A DNA stretch of 64,000 nucleotides from VRUE01 sp963774405 (GTDB taxonomy: Bacteria > Actinomycetota > Thermoleophilia > Solirubrobacterales > 70-9). Made by a program: the position numbers and the translations under genes. The notes below the pieces were generated by a model that was not told where the DNA came from, did not search any database, and saw only the letters and a program-made list of their open reading frames with translations. The stretch spans positions 868,001 through 932,000 of the forward strand of contig CAVZEV010000005.1 of assembly GCA_963774405.1 (NCBI GenBank). Direction: 5' to 3'. Shown piece by piece: positions 52,901 through 61,990 of this stretch; within the stretch, counting starts at the first letter, position 1, and every line of letters begins with the position of its first letter.

Positions 52901-53506
52901 ATGGCCTTTTCGGTACCCGACCTTCCCTACGCATATGACGCGCTAGAGCCGCACATCGACGAGGCGACGATGCGCGTCCACCACGACAAGCACCACCAGG
53001 CCTACGTCGACAAGGCGAACGCCGCCCTGGAGGGAACCGAGTGGGCCGACCGCGAGGTCGAGGACGTGCTCCGCAACCTCTCGAGCCTGCCCGGAGACAA
53101 GCAGGGCCCGGTCCGCAACAACGCAGGCGGCCACTACAACCACTCGCTCTTCTGGCAGATGCTCAGCCCCGACGGCGGCGGCGAGCCGAGCGGCGAGCTG
53201 GCCTCCGGCATCGAGCAGGCCTTCGGCTCATTCGACTCCTTCAAGGACGAGTTCAAGAACGCCGGCATCGCCCGCTTTGGCTCCGGCTGGGCCTGGCTCG
53301 TAAAGGACAGCTCCGGCCTGGCAGTCGTCTCGACTCCGAACCAGGACTCCCCAATCTCCGACGGCAGCGTCCCCCTGCTCGGCTGCGACGTCTGGGAGCA
53401 CGCCTACTACCTGAAGTACCAAAACAGAAGGCCGGATTATGTGGACGCGTTTTGGAACGTGGTCAATTGGGACTACGTAGCGGAGAGGTTCTCCCAGGCC
53501 CAATAG
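52901..53506 (+). CDS. sodA: superoxide dismutase, Fe/Mn type
   Basis: 201 residues. All four metal ligands are visible: His in MRVHHDKHHQAYVDKAN, His in NNAGGHYNHSLFW, and Asp and His in GCDVWEHAYYLKY. GSGWAWLV is the second family block. Glycine- and glutamine-position cues are mixed, so Mn or Fe preference cannot be decided. GGAGA precedes the ATG. It detoxifies superoxide in the cytosol. Confidence 0.95.
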   Translation: MAFSVPDLPYAYDALEPHIDEATMRVHHDKHHQAYVDKANAALEGTEWADREVEDVLRNLSSLPGDKQGPVRNNAGGHYNHSLFWQMLSPDGGGEPSGELASGIEQAFGSFDSFKDEFKNAGIARFGSGWAWLVKDSSGLAVVSTPNQDSPISDGSVPLLGCDVWEHAYYLKYQNRRPDYVDAFWNVVNWDYVAERFSQAQ

Positions 53507-53628
53507 CGGACGCTGCAAACCGGCGCATCTCGGGGTCTTCAGTCGTCCGGATCGGGTCACGCACCAAATGTGCGCTCCCCTCACCGTCCTCCCTGCATCC
53601 CCCGACCTGCTTGGTTTTCGCGCCCGTT

Positions 53629-55271
53629 CTAGGGACTGACTGGGACAGCTGGCCTCGCGGCCTCCGGCAGGTCGCGAGGCGCTGATCCCTCCTTCAGCGG
53701 AATCAGGCTCATTGCGTGCTCAGCCTTGGCGGTAATTGTCAGGCTGGGGTTGACCCCGGGATTGGCGGGGATTGCGGCGCCGTCGGTGACCAGGAGGTTC
53801 TCGTAGCCGAAGACTCGGTTGGCGCTGTCGACGACGCCGTGCTCGGGCCCCTCGCCCACTACCGCGCCGCCGAGGATGTGGGCGGTTGAGGGGATGTCGC
53901 GGATCGACTCGGTGAGCGCGCTCTGGGCGACGCCGCCGGTGCGTCGCTCGAACCAGCGGGCGGCCTTCTCGGCGGCGGGGATGTAGGTCGGGTTGGGGCG
54001 GCCGGGGCCTGTTCGGTCTGCAGGCGAACGCCGGAGCCGAAGATCTTGCGCTTGGGCCGGAAGTGCATCGCAACGTCGACCGTCTGCATCACCAGCAGGA
54101 TCACGGTGCGCTGGGACCAGCGGTGGGGGATCATCATCCGCGCCGTGCGCAGCGGGTGGCGCGCGATCGCCGCCAGCCACTTGATCGGCCGGGTCAGTTT
54201 CGTGCCCGCGCCGGTCATCGCGGTGAAGGTGCCCGACATCGCGTCGCCGGCGGTGCCGTAGGTGACCACCTCGATGTGCGTGTCGGGGTCGGGGTAGATG
54301 CTCGAGGTGATCGCCACCGAGCGGCTGAAGTCGCGCTCGTCGTCGGGCGCCGTGACCGCCTGGATCGACTCCGAGTTGGTGCGGACCAGGTCGCCGAGCT
54401 TGTCGGAGATTCGCGGCAGGGCACCGGAGTGGCGGCAGTTGGCCAGCAGGTTGTTGGTGCCAAGTGCGCCGGCGGCGACGATCACGCCGCGGGCGGTCTG
54501 GGTGCGGCGCCGCTTGCGCAGCCAGGAGCCCGAGCGCTCGCTGGTAACCGCGTAGCCGTCCGATCCGTCCGCGGCGCCGAGCGGGCGGATATCGGTCACC
54601 TGGCGCTGGGGCTGGATCTCGACCCCGAGCTTCTCGGCGAACCAGAGGTAGTTCTTCATCAGCGTGTTCTTCGCTCCATGGCGGCAGCCGACCATGCAGC
54701 TGCCGCAGCGCATGCAACCGGTGCGGTCGGGGCCCTCACCGCCGAAGAAGGGGTCGGAGACCTCGACCCCCGGCTGGTCGAAGAAGACGCCGACCCGGGT
54801 GTTGGTGAAGGTCTCGCCGACGCCGATCTCCTCGCCGTATTCGCGCAGCAGCCCGTCGGCCGGGCCGATGCCCTCGTACTCGACGACCCCGAGCATCCGC
54901 TCGGCCGTGTCGTAGTGCGGTGCCAGCTCCAGCTCCCAGTTGCCCAGCTCGCCCCACTGTGGGTCCTCGAAGAAGGCGGGCCGGGCGCGGTAGAGGGTGT
55001 TGGCGTAGCCGAGGCTGCCACCGCCGACGCCGCTGCCGGAGAGAATGAGGACGTCCTTGAAGAACGTTATCCGCATCACACCGCGGAAGCCGAGGCGAGG
55101 CAGCCAGAAGTAGCGCCGCGGGTGCTTCAGGTTGGACTCGGCGAAGTCCTCGTCGCGAAAGCGGCTGCCGCACTCCAATACCGCGACGGAATACCCCTTT
55201 TCAGCAAGCCTCAACGCGGCTACGGAGCCCCCAAACCCGGATCCGACCACGATCCAGTCGTAGTCGTGCAT
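53629..55271 (-). CDS. GMC-family FAD oxidoreductase (cholesterol-oxidase-like, one frameshift)
   Basis: FAD-binding IVVGSGFGGSVAALRLAEKGYSVAVLE at the N-terminus, GSGVGGGSLGYAN (GMC signature), and the C-terminal AHILGGAVVGEGPEHGVVD and VTDGAAIPANPGVNPSLTI. A cysteine cluster GCMRCGSCMVGCRHGAKNTL at about residues 190-210 looks like an iron-sulfur or zinc site. The N-terminal frame runs to about 54010. The C-terminal 130 residues lie in another frame to 53629, so one indel is needed. It probably oxidises a hydroxylated, perhaps steroid-like, substrate. Confidence 0.8.
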
Positions 55272-55296
55272 GGCTAGACGCCCGCGGTCGACAGCA

Positions 55297-55488
55297 TCAA
55301 GCCTCGCCGGGCTCCAACGGCCGAAAGTCGGAAGTTCGTGCTCCGCAGACGGGGCAGAACCAGTCTTTGGGGATGTCCTCGAACTTGGTTCCGGGCGGGA
55401 TGCCGCCGTCGGGGTCGCCGATCGCCGGGTCGTAGATGAAGCCGCAGCTCTCGCAGATCCACAGGGTTTGCTCGGTTGCAGTCGTCAT
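55297..55488 (-). CDS. rubredoxin
   Basis: 63 residues with the Fe(Cys)4 site in two CxxC pairs, CESCGFIYDPAIGDPDGGIPPGTKFEDIP and WFCPVCGARTSDF. It is a small one-electron carrier. It starts 20 bases after lemA on the same strand, and the GMC oxidoreductase follows 25 bases after its stop, so an electron-transfer link with that enzyme is plausible. Confidence 0.95.
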   Translation of the reverse strand: MTTATEQTLWICESCGFIYDPAIGDPDGGIPPGTKFEDIPKDWFCPVCGARTSDFRPLEPGEA

Positions 55489-55507
55489 GACAACAAAGGT
55501 TAGTGAC

Positions 55508-56074
55508 TCAGTCTTTGCTGAAGTCGACCGCGACCGGCTCGCGGTCGGCGGCGTCTTCGATCTCGAAGTACTCGCGCTTGCCGAAGCCGCCCTGGCCGGC
55601 GATGATCGAGCCCGGGAACTGTTCGATCTCGGTGTTGTAGGACTTGACGTTGGAGTTGTAGATCCGCCGTGAGGCCTGGATTTCGTCCTCGAGCTCGGAG
55701 AGGTTGCGGCTCAGCTGCTGGAAGTTCTCGGTGGCCCGCAGGGTCGGGTAGTTCTCGGCGACGGCGCGCACGTCGGCCAGCGCCTGGGTCAGCTTCTGCT
55801 CGGCCTTAGCGGTTTCCTCGACGCTCTCGGCCGCCATCGCCGCGGCCCGCGCCTGGGTCGTCTTCTCGAAGGTCTGGCTCTCGTGCTCGGCGTAGCCCTT
55901 GACCGTCTCGACCAGGTTCGGCACGAGGTCGTGACGGCGCTTCAGCTGCACGTCGATCCCGCTCCAGGACTCATCGACGCTGTTGCGCGAGGAGATGATC
56001 GAGTTGCGCTTGGCGATGTAGTAGAGGACCGCGATGACGATGATCGCGACGACCACGATGAGGGCTATGACCAT
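55508..56074 (-). CDS. lemA: LemA family protein
   Basis: 188 residues. An N-terminal membrane segment (VIALIVVVAIIVIAVLYYIAKRN) is followed by the LemA helical domain: SWSGIDVQLKRRHDLVPNLVETVKGYAEHE, RAVAENYPTLRATENFQQLSRNLSELEDEIQASRRIYN and NTEIEQFPGSII. The molecular function is unclear. It is divergent from the next gene. Confidence 0.93.
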   Translation of the reverse strand: MVIALIVVVAIIVIAVLYYIAKRNSIISSRNSVDESWSGIDVQLKRRHDLVPNLVETVKGYAEHESQTFEKTTQARAAAMAAESVEETAKAEQKLTQALADVRAVAENYPTLRATENFQQLSRNLSELEDEIQASRRIYNSNVKSYNTEIEQFPGSIIAGQGGFGKREYFEIEDAADREPVAVDFSKD

Positions 56075-56122
56075 GTGCCCATGCTACTTGGCTGCCCGGC
56101 CAACTGCATAGGATCGGCGGCG

Positions 56123-56794
56123 ATGAGCGCCAAGCAGGAAGCGCAGGGCTGGGCGGAGACCGTGCGCAAGTACGGCGAGCGCAATCGGCTCAAATACGAG
56201 CCCGTCGGTGGGATCAATCCGGTCGACGCGCCGGTCGCGCTCTGCGTCGGCGGCAGCAACCGGCTCACCGGGCAGCTCGTCGAAGGCTTCTGGGGCTCGT
56301 GTTGCGATGCCGACGAGAAGGAGATGGGGAGCCTCTTCAACAAGGCGGTGCTGCCGACCGCCCTGCTGGCCAAGGCGCACATGCCCGATCTGGCCCAGGT
56401 CGTGCCCGCCTTCAACGTCGAGTCGATCGAGGGCCACGAGGTGGTCACCCAGCGTTTCGCTCGCAAGGTGGAGTTCGAGTCGATCGACTTCAACAAGCGC
56501 TTCTCGGCGACGGTGCCGAAGGAGTACGACCCGGTCGCCCTGCGCGAGCTCTTCAGCCCCGGCTTCCTCAGCTGGACGACGACGATGACCGGCGAGGTCG
56601 ACTTCGGCATCAACGACCGCCAGCTCTGGTTCCTCTGGCACCTGCGCGAGCGCAGCGCCGAGGAGCTGAAGGCGATGCTGAAGAACGCCGGGCAGCTCTT
56701 CCGGCGGCTGCAGAGCGAGATGGAAGAGAGCGGTATCCACACCTATCCGCCGGGCCCCTGGCACGCCGGCCTCGAACCGTTCCCGGAGTCCTAG
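56123..56794 (+). CDS. conserved protein of unknown function
   Basis: 223 residues from ATG 56123. No signal peptide or membrane segment. It opens GWAETVRKYGERNRLKYEPVGGINP and later has FNKRFSATVPKEYDPVALRELFSPGFLSW and LWFLWHLRERSAEELKAMLKNAGQLFRRL. It is divergent from lemA with about 50 bases between starts. I do not recognise the family; DUF3137-like proteins often neighbour lemA, but the resemblance is weak. Confidence 0.7.
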   Translation: MSAKQEAQGWAETVRKYGERNRLKYEPVGGINPVDAPVALCVGGSNRLTGQLVEGFWGSCCDADEKEMGSLFNKAVLPTALLAKAHMPDLAQVVPAFNVESIEGHEVVTQRFARKVEFESIDFNKRFSATVPKEYDPVALRELFSPGFLSWTTTMTGEVDFGINDRQLWFLWHLRERSAEELKAMLKNAGQLFRRLQSEMEESGIHTYPPGPWHAGLEPFPES

Positions 56795-56811
56795 ACTCGA
56801 CTGACTGAACT

Positions 56812-57456
56812 TCAGGCGGGGTACTCGGGATCGCCGGGGAGGACGACCCGGTTGTTCTCGGCGGTGCCGATCACCTTGGGCAGGATCGGCTCGACCGCGA
56901 TCCCGCGGTGGGCCTCGATCGCCTCGTCGGAAGTGCGGAAGGGGAGCAGCACTTCCAGCTGCTTGATCGTCGGGAAGGCGAGGACGAGCTCGCCGGCGGC
57001 CTGGGCCTCCAGGGCACCCGCGGGCTCGAACCAGCCGGCGTCGGTGGTCTCGACGCCGTCGGGGCGGGGAGGGGTGTGGGCCGGCGCCAGGGCGAGGAAG
57101 AACCAGGCATCGAAGCGGCGCGAGACGACCTCGGGCGTGATCCAGCGCGAGAAGAGCACCAGCTCCTCGTCCTCGGGAAGAGCGATCCCGGCCTCCTCCT
57201 CGAGCTCGCGCACCGCGCAGGCTTTGAAGCGCGCTTCGTCCTCGCCGTCCTCGTCGTCGACCGCGCCGCCCGGGAAGACCCAGACATTGGGCATGAAGCG
57301 CGCCTTCTCGGTCCGCTTCAGCAGCAGCACCTCGAGCGCCCGGTCGGCGTGCTTGCCGCCGCGCCGCAAGAGGACGACCGATGCGGCCGGCCGCGGCTCC
57401 GAGGGTTCACCCAGATTCGGCGCCTCCGCGGGCCCGCGCTGTCTCTCCTCGCCCAC
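56812..57456 (-). CDS. NUDIX hydrolase
   Basis: 214 residues from a GTG at 57456 (an ATG at 57519 would place the start inside element A). PAASVVLLRRGGKHADRALEVLLLKRTEKARFMPNVWVFPGG leads into the Nudix box ARFKACAVRELEEEAGI, where the REx2EE glutamates bind Mg. It hydrolyses nucleoside diphosphates linked to other groups, of CoA-pyrophosphatase or RppH style. Substrate unknown. Confidence 0.88.
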   Translation of the reverse strand: MGEERQRGPAEAPNLGEPSEPRPAASVVLLRRGGKHADRALEVLLLKRTEKARFMPNVWVFPGGAVDDEDGEDEARFKACAVRELEEEAGIALPEDEELVLFSRWITPEVVSRRFDAWFFLALAPAHTPPRPDGVETTDAGWFEPAGALEAQAAGELVLAFPTIKQLEVLLPFRTSDEAIEAHRGIAVEPILPKVIGTAENNRVVLPGDPEYPA

Positions 57457-57489
57457 CGAGCCACCATACCGGCACGCATCCGCCCAGCC

Positions 57490-57534
57490 TCCGGTGCGCC
57501 TTATGTGGTCCACAGCCACATAAGGCGCACCGGA
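57490..57534. repeat. palindromic element A, copy 3
   Basis: Perfect 19-bp arms 57490-57508 and 57516-57534 with loop TCCACAG. The outer CCGGTGCGCCTT is the A consensus and the inner stem (ATGTGG/CCACAT) is unique to this copy. It lies 11 bases after the DUF4349 gene stop on the minus strand and before the NUDIX start. Confidence 0.8.
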
Positions 57535-57545
57535 ACGGTGGTCGG

Positions 57546-58736
57546 CTACGCGTCGAGGGCGCGCTCGCGGCGGCTTCGCAGCCAGAGGCGCTGGGCGAGC
57601 CAGGCGAGCAGGCAGAGGAGCGCAAGGGGGGCGATGACGGCGAGGCCGACCAGGGTGACGCCGGCCGCGATACCGAGGATGTGGCCGGCGTCGTGGAAGG
57701 CGTCGCCGATTCCCCAGGCGCCGCCCGATTCGGTCGAGGCGCCGCTCTGGATCCGGACCAGGACGCGCGAGTAGGTGGTGCGCCGTTGCAGCCGCGCCAG
57801 CCGGCTGCGCAGGCGCGCTGCGTGGCCGCGCTCGGCGTGCAGCTCGGCTGCGATCGCCTCCCGTTCGGATTCGGTTTCCGCGCCGGAGAGCTGGGCGAGC
57901 AGGCTGTCGACTCTTGCCTGGACGTCCTGCAGCTCTTCTTCCGTGGTGACGGTGGGCTTGGTGATGTCGTCGGTCGCCTCGTGGCGGCTGCTGACCTCGT
58001 CGATCGAGGAGAAGGCGGCCAGGGCATCGCCCAGCCTGGCGCTGGGGATCAGCAGTTCGAAGCGGGCACCGGCCCCTTTGCCCGAGCTGGTCGACGAGTG
58101 CAGGACGATGCCGTTGGCGTCGTGGACCGCGGCGAAGACCTTGGTGGAGTCTTCGGAGACATCGGTTGGGTCGGCAAGGAGGCCGATCTCGGCGGAGCGC
58201 TCTATCTTGCGAGGGCGGATCAGGAAACCTCCGTGCTTGCCGGGTAGGCTCGCCCTGTTGAAGCTGGCGTTGGAATCAAGTGCGGCGCCGCTTTCGGCAC
58301 CGGATCCGGAGCCAGATGATCCGGCCGCGGCGGCGAACGGAATGACTTCGGAATACTGCACGCCCCCGGACGATTCGGGTGCCGCGACCTGAGGAGCGGC
58401 CTCGGAGCCCTGGACGCGGTGGGGCCGTGGCCGGGGGACAGTGGCCCCCGAGTCGATTGCGATCGTCCTCGATCTTGATCCCGAGTTGTCGATGAGGACC
58501 GTGGCAACGGCAATGGCAACCAGGGCTACGGCTGCGCCGGCGAACGACAGTCGCATTGGCGAGTGCGCCCCGATCCGGTCTGCGAGCCTCGCCAGGGGAA
58601 AACGGCTGGCGCGCGAGCGCCGCGGGAAGCCCGCGCTCACACGTTCGTCCAGCTCTTCAGCGAAGTCATCGCGCGGAGCCGGCCGTGCTTCCGCCAGCGC
58701 TGTCGCGATCTCGTCGTGGTCCCTAGAGCGCTCCAT
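57546..58736 (-). CDS. DUF4349-type membrane protein, probable anti-sigma partner
   Basis: 396 residues. The N-terminal about 60 residues are cytosolic (MERSRDHDEIATALAEARPAPRDDFAEELDERV, like anti-sigma factor N-termini). A membrane span (SFAGAAVALVAIAVATVLI) and a Ser/Gly/Pro-rich linker follow. Then comes a DUF4349 domain (RKIERSAEIGLLADPTDVSEDSTKVFAAVHDANGIV) with a coiled coil (TTEEELQDVQARVDSLLAQL), and finally a second span (ITLVGLAVIAPLALLCLLAWLA-like). Its ATG overlaps the end of the ECF sigma gene by 14 bases, so translation is coupled. It may sequester that sigma factor. Confidence 0.82.
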   Translation of the reverse strand: MERSRDHDEIATALAEARPAPRDDFAEELDERVSAGFPRRSRASRFPLARLADRIGAHSPMRLSFAGAAVALVAIAVATVLIDNSGSRSRTIAIDSGATVPRPRPHRVQGSEAAPQVAAPESSGGVQYSEVIPFAAAAGSSGSGSGAESGAALDSNASFNRASLPGKHGGFLIRPRKIERSAEIGLLADPTDVSEDSTKVFAAVHDANGIVLHSSTSSGKGAGARFELLIPSARLGDALAAFSSIDEVSSRHEATDDITKPTVTTEEELQDVQARVDSLLAQLSGAETESEREAIAAELHAERGHAARLRSRLARLQRRTTYSRVLVRIQSGASTESGGAWGIGDAFHDAGHILGIAAGVTLVGLAVIAPLALLCLLAWLAQRLWLRSRRERALDA

Positions 58737-59256
58737 CGCATGCCTCCCTCAGCTTGTCCATCGTTCGGTGCAACTTGGTGCCGGCGTTCGAGGCGCTGGT
58801 GCCGATCACGCGGCCGATCTCCGCGTTGGAGAGACCGGCGAAGAACTTGAGCGCGACCAGCTCGCGCTCGCGCGGCTCGAGCTTGCCCAGGGCGCCGTCG
58901 AGGAGCAGGCGCAGCTCGCTGCGCTGGTCGCCCCTGTCCGGCTGACTCGCGGCGTCGACCGGGTCGGTGCTGAGCTCGGCCTGGCGACCGCGGCGCCGCA
59001 GCTCGTCGAGCGCCGCGTTGCGGGCGATGCCGAAGAGCCAAGCACGGGCGCTGCCCCGCCCCGGGTTGAAGCGAGAGCGCTTGCGGTAGGCGCGCTCGAA
59101 GGCGGCCGCCGTCACGTCCTCCGCGGCGCTGCGGTCGCGCAGCAATCCGGCCGCGTAGGCGTAGACGTCGTCGCGGCTGGAGCGGTAGAGGCGCTCGAAG
59201 TCGAGCTCGCCCCGGCGGGGGCTCTCGACCTCGGTGACCGCGGCTGCCTCGCTCAT
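58723..59256 (-). CDS. ECF-type RNA polymerase sigma factor
   Basis: 177 residues from ATG 59256 (an ATG at 59289 is an alternative). Region 2 FERLYRSSRDDVYAYAAGLLRDRSAAEDVTAAAFERAYRKRSRFNP and region 4 LEPRERELVALKFFAGLSNAEIGRVIGTSASNAGTKLHRTMDKLRE. The downstream DUF4349 protein, overlapping by 14 bases, is the likely membrane anti-sigma factor. Confidence 0.92.
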   Translation of the reverse strand: MSEAAAVTEVESPRRGELDFERLYRSSRDDVYAYAAGLLRDRSAAEDVTAAAFERAYRKRSRFNPGRGSARAWLFGIARNAALDELRRRGRQAELSTDPVDAASQPDRGDQRSELRLLLDGALGKLEPRERELVALKFFAGLSNAEIGRVIGTSASNAGTKLHRTMDKLREACDGAL

Positions 59257-59298
59257 GTCCTTACTACGAGCGAGGCGGCGATCTGTCACACGGGCAGA

Positions 59299-60618
59299 CT
59301 AGGCAGCTTGGGCAAGCGGCGCCGGAGCCGCGGTCGCGCAGGCGACTTCGATCGACTCGCGGGTGATCTCGAGCAGGCGGCGCAGGTCGGACTCGGAGAT
59401 CGAGAGCGGGGGCATCAGGACCACGACGTCGGAGAGTGGCCGGATGATCGCGCCGCGCTCGCGTGCCTCAAGCGTCACCCGGTGGCCCATGCGCAGAGCC
59501 GGCTCGTGCTCGCCGAGGTCGATCCCGGCCATGAAGCCGCGGCCGCGCACCTCCGCCACCTCCGGCATCGCCTCGATCTCGGCGAGCGTCGCCCGCAGCA
59601 GGGCGATCTTCGGCTGCAGCCGTTCCAGCGTGCGCTCGCGCTCGAAGATGTCGAGGCTGGCGAGGGCGGCGGCGCAGGCGAGCGGGTTGCCGGTGTAGGT
59701 GTGGCCGTGGAAGAAGGTGCGGTACTGCTCGGGGGCGCCGAGGAAGCCCTCGTAGATCCGCTCCGTCGCCATGGTCGCGGCCAGGGGGAGGTAGCCGCCG
59801 GTGAGGCCCTTGGCGAGGCAGAGCAGGTCGGGCGCGACGCCCTCCTGCTCGCAGGCGAACATCGTGCCGGTGCGGCCAAAGCCGGTCGCCACCTCGTCGC
59901 AGATCAGCAGCACGCCGTAGCGGTCGCAGAGCTCGCGCACCTGGCGCAGGTAGCCCGCAGGGTGGGTGAGCATGCCGGCGGCGCCCTGGACCAGGGGCTC
60001 GACGATCACCGCGGCGATCTCCTCTTCGCGGCAGGCAAGAACCCGCTCGAGGTCGGCGGCGTCGCCTGGCTCGGCGGCGTGGGTCTGGAAGAGCAGCGGC
60101 CGGTAGGTCGAGTGGAAGAGCTCGATGCCGCCGACCGCGACCGAGCCGATCGTGTCGCCGTGGTAGGAGTCGCGCAGGTGGACGAAGGAGGTGCGGCGAC
60201 GGTGCTGGCCGCCGCGCTGCTGCTGGAACTGGAAGGCCATCTTGAGCGCGATCTCGACCGCGGTCGAGCCCGACTCCGAGTAGAAGACCCGGTTCAGGCC
60301 CGGCGGTGCGAGTCTGACCAGTCGCCCCGCAAGATCGGCGGAGCCTGGGTGGGAGAGGCCGAGCATCGTCGTGTGGGCGACCTTTTCCAACTGGGCGGCG
60401 ACGGCGGCGTCGATCTCGGGGTGGCCGTGGCCGTGGACCGTGCACCAGAGCGAGGAGACGCCGTCGATGTAGCGCTGCCCATCGCTCGCCACCAGGTGCG
60501 AGCCGGCCCCCGCCTCGATCATCAACGGCTCCTCCTCGACCCAGGCTTGCTGCTGGGTAAAGGGGTGCCAGACGTGGTCGCGATCGAGTTGAGCGTGGTC
60601 GGCTGCCATCGCTGCCAA
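59299..60618 (-). CDS. bioA: adenosylmethionine-8-amino-7-oxononanoate aminotransferase
   Basis: 439 residues. The BioA N-terminus DHVWHPFTQQQAWVEEEPLMIEAGAG, GVSSLWCTVHGHGHPEIDAAV, and the PLP lysine in LCLAKGLTGGYLPLAATM are clear. It makes diaminopelargonate in biotin synthesis, using SAM as amino donor. No other bio gene is in the window. An AT-rich palindrome lies upstream (60676-60700). Confidence 0.93.
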   Translation of the reverse strand: MAAMAADHAQLDRDHVWHPFTQQQAWVEEEPLMIEAGAGSHLVASDGQRYIDGVSSLWCTVHGHGHPEIDAAVAAQLEKVAHTTMLGLSHPGSADLAGRLVRLAPPGLNRVFYSESGSTAVEIALKMAFQFQQQRGGQHRRRTSFVHLRDSYHGDTIGSVAVGGIELFHSTYRPLLFQTHAAEPGDAADLERVLACREEEIAAVIVEPLVQGAAGMLTHPAGYLRQVRELCDRYGVLLICDEVATGFGRTGTMFACEQEGVAPDLLCLAKGLTGGYLPLAATMATERIYEGFLGAPEQYRTFFHGHTYTGNPLACAAALASLDIFERERTLERLQPKIALLRATLAEIEAMPEVAEVRGRGFMAGIDLGEHEPALRMGHRVTLEARERGAIIRPLSDVVVLMPPLSISESDLRRLLEITRESIEVACATAAPAPLAQAA

Positions 60619-60675
60619 CGACCCTAGACCCAGGGGCGGCGGAATCTAGGTCGGAAGCCGAGCACGCCGGATCGA

Positions 60676-60700
60676 TTAGAAAACAAAAAATATTTTCTAA
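60676..60700. promoter_or_regulatory. AT-rich palindrome between bioA and the divergent gene
   Basis: TTAGAAAA (60676-60683) and TTTTCTAA (60693-60700) form a perfect 8-bp inverted repeat with a 9-base A-rich spacer, in a stretch of almost pure A/T. It is conspicuous in this GC-rich sequence. It does not match the E. coli BirA operator by eye. A regulator site or promoter UP-like region is inferred. Confidence 0.5.
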
Positions 60701-60754
60701 GTATTCCTAGTTTTATGTATGGAACTCGGGGGAACGCGTGCATAGCGTTGATCC

Positions 60755-61908
60755 ATGAACCTCAAGACCACGGCGGGTTCGGCCCTGGGGAAGGCTCGGC
60801 CTTGGCTGGTCCCGCTCCTCGCCGGTGTGGTCTTGACCCTGATCGTCCTGGCGGTCATTTCACGGCTAGGGGGCGATCGCTCGCATGACGCTCAAGTGCC
60901 ATCCGACGAGCCGGCCGAATACCTCTACCTCGACGGCGCTCGCGTGCTCGCCTACCTCGCCCAGTTCGACGGTGGCAACTTCACCAGCGAGCAGTTGACC
61001 AGCAAGCTCTCAAACAGCAAGAGCGGCAAGCTGGCGATCGAGAACGCAATCGAACTGGGCGAGGAAACCGCGGAAGAACAGTCCGTCACGCGTGAAATCG
61101 CCCCAACCGTCGCCGGCAACTTCGTCGAACTGCTTGCCAAGCTCGAAAGCCACGGCGGCTTGGAGAAATCGGGCTCGGCCGCTTTCGCCGCGAAGTCCAC
61201 AAACTTCCGGAGGGTCAGTTCGTCATGTTCCGAACCCATTCCCTGCGACCGCCGGTCTACCTGAACCCATACTTGGCAGTGCGCCAGCGGCAGACGCTTG
61301 CGACTCTTTTTCCGATGCCGCCGAAGGGCGATCCGGATGGCGAACGGATATTGGCCGAGCGGGAGGCGGCGAGGCACTTCCGCCAGAGCGTCGGCGAAGA
61401 CCCGCGGGTCGTCTTCGCTCTGTACCCGCCGAACGAACGCGAACTGAACGAACGGAAGGCGGCCAAGAGCGGTGGCACCGCAGCGAACGAAGAACAGCTC
61501 GGCCCCGCAGAAGAAAAAGCGCTGGCGGAAAACCACGTCGAGTACCTGATGCCAATGGACGCCCGCTTGATCACCGAGGAGCGCAGCCTGATCAAGTTCG
61601 GCGGCGGCGAATTCACGGTGGTTGGCAAGCTCGTGCGCAGCTTTCCCGAGCGAGGCGACGACGAACATCCGGCCTACGTCGATTCGCCCACGCTCGAGAC
61701 TTGGGCGCAGCCTCTCTCTCGCGCGCCGCTGGTGCTGCTGTGCAGAACCGACCCGAAATGCGTCTCGTTGCAGCGCTCCCGGCTCGACCCGGGCGGGCGC
61801 CGGCAGGCTCTCGAACATTCCGAAGATTGGGCGCTGGAAGCACTGACAGAGCAGACCAAGATCCAGAGGCGCGGCGCGGTCATCCTCCCGATCGCGATCT
61901 ACAAGTAG
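60755..61908 (+). CDS. membrane-anchored protein of unknown function (one frameshift)
   Basis: The N-terminal anchor WLVPLLAGVVLTLIVLAVIS is followed by DEPAEYLYLDGARVLAYLAQFDGGNFTSEQLTSKL, a region that resembles DUF6414-type proteins by pattern. The first frame ends at 61264. The continuation KLPEGQFVMFRTHSLRPPVYLNPYLAV... runs in another frame to 61908, so one indel near 61205 is needed, giving about 380 residues. Base composition and codons look less GC-rich than the neighbours, which hints at transfer. Function unknown. Confidence 0.6.
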
Positions 61909-61990
61909 TCGCACTCCGGCTGTTCCCGGCCTGGGCGGCAGTGCCGCGACGTGTGATTGTGGTCACATGAACAACTGTTCCGCTTGGCTA

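Noticed and set aside
58441..60627. 728-codon plus-strand frame opposite the sigma factor and bioA
   Set aside because: It is antisense to well-supported genes and lacks motifs or a credible start.
60676..60700. BirA operator for biotin control
   Set aside because: The half-sites do not match the TTGTAAACC-type BirA consensus, so only a generic regulatory call is made.
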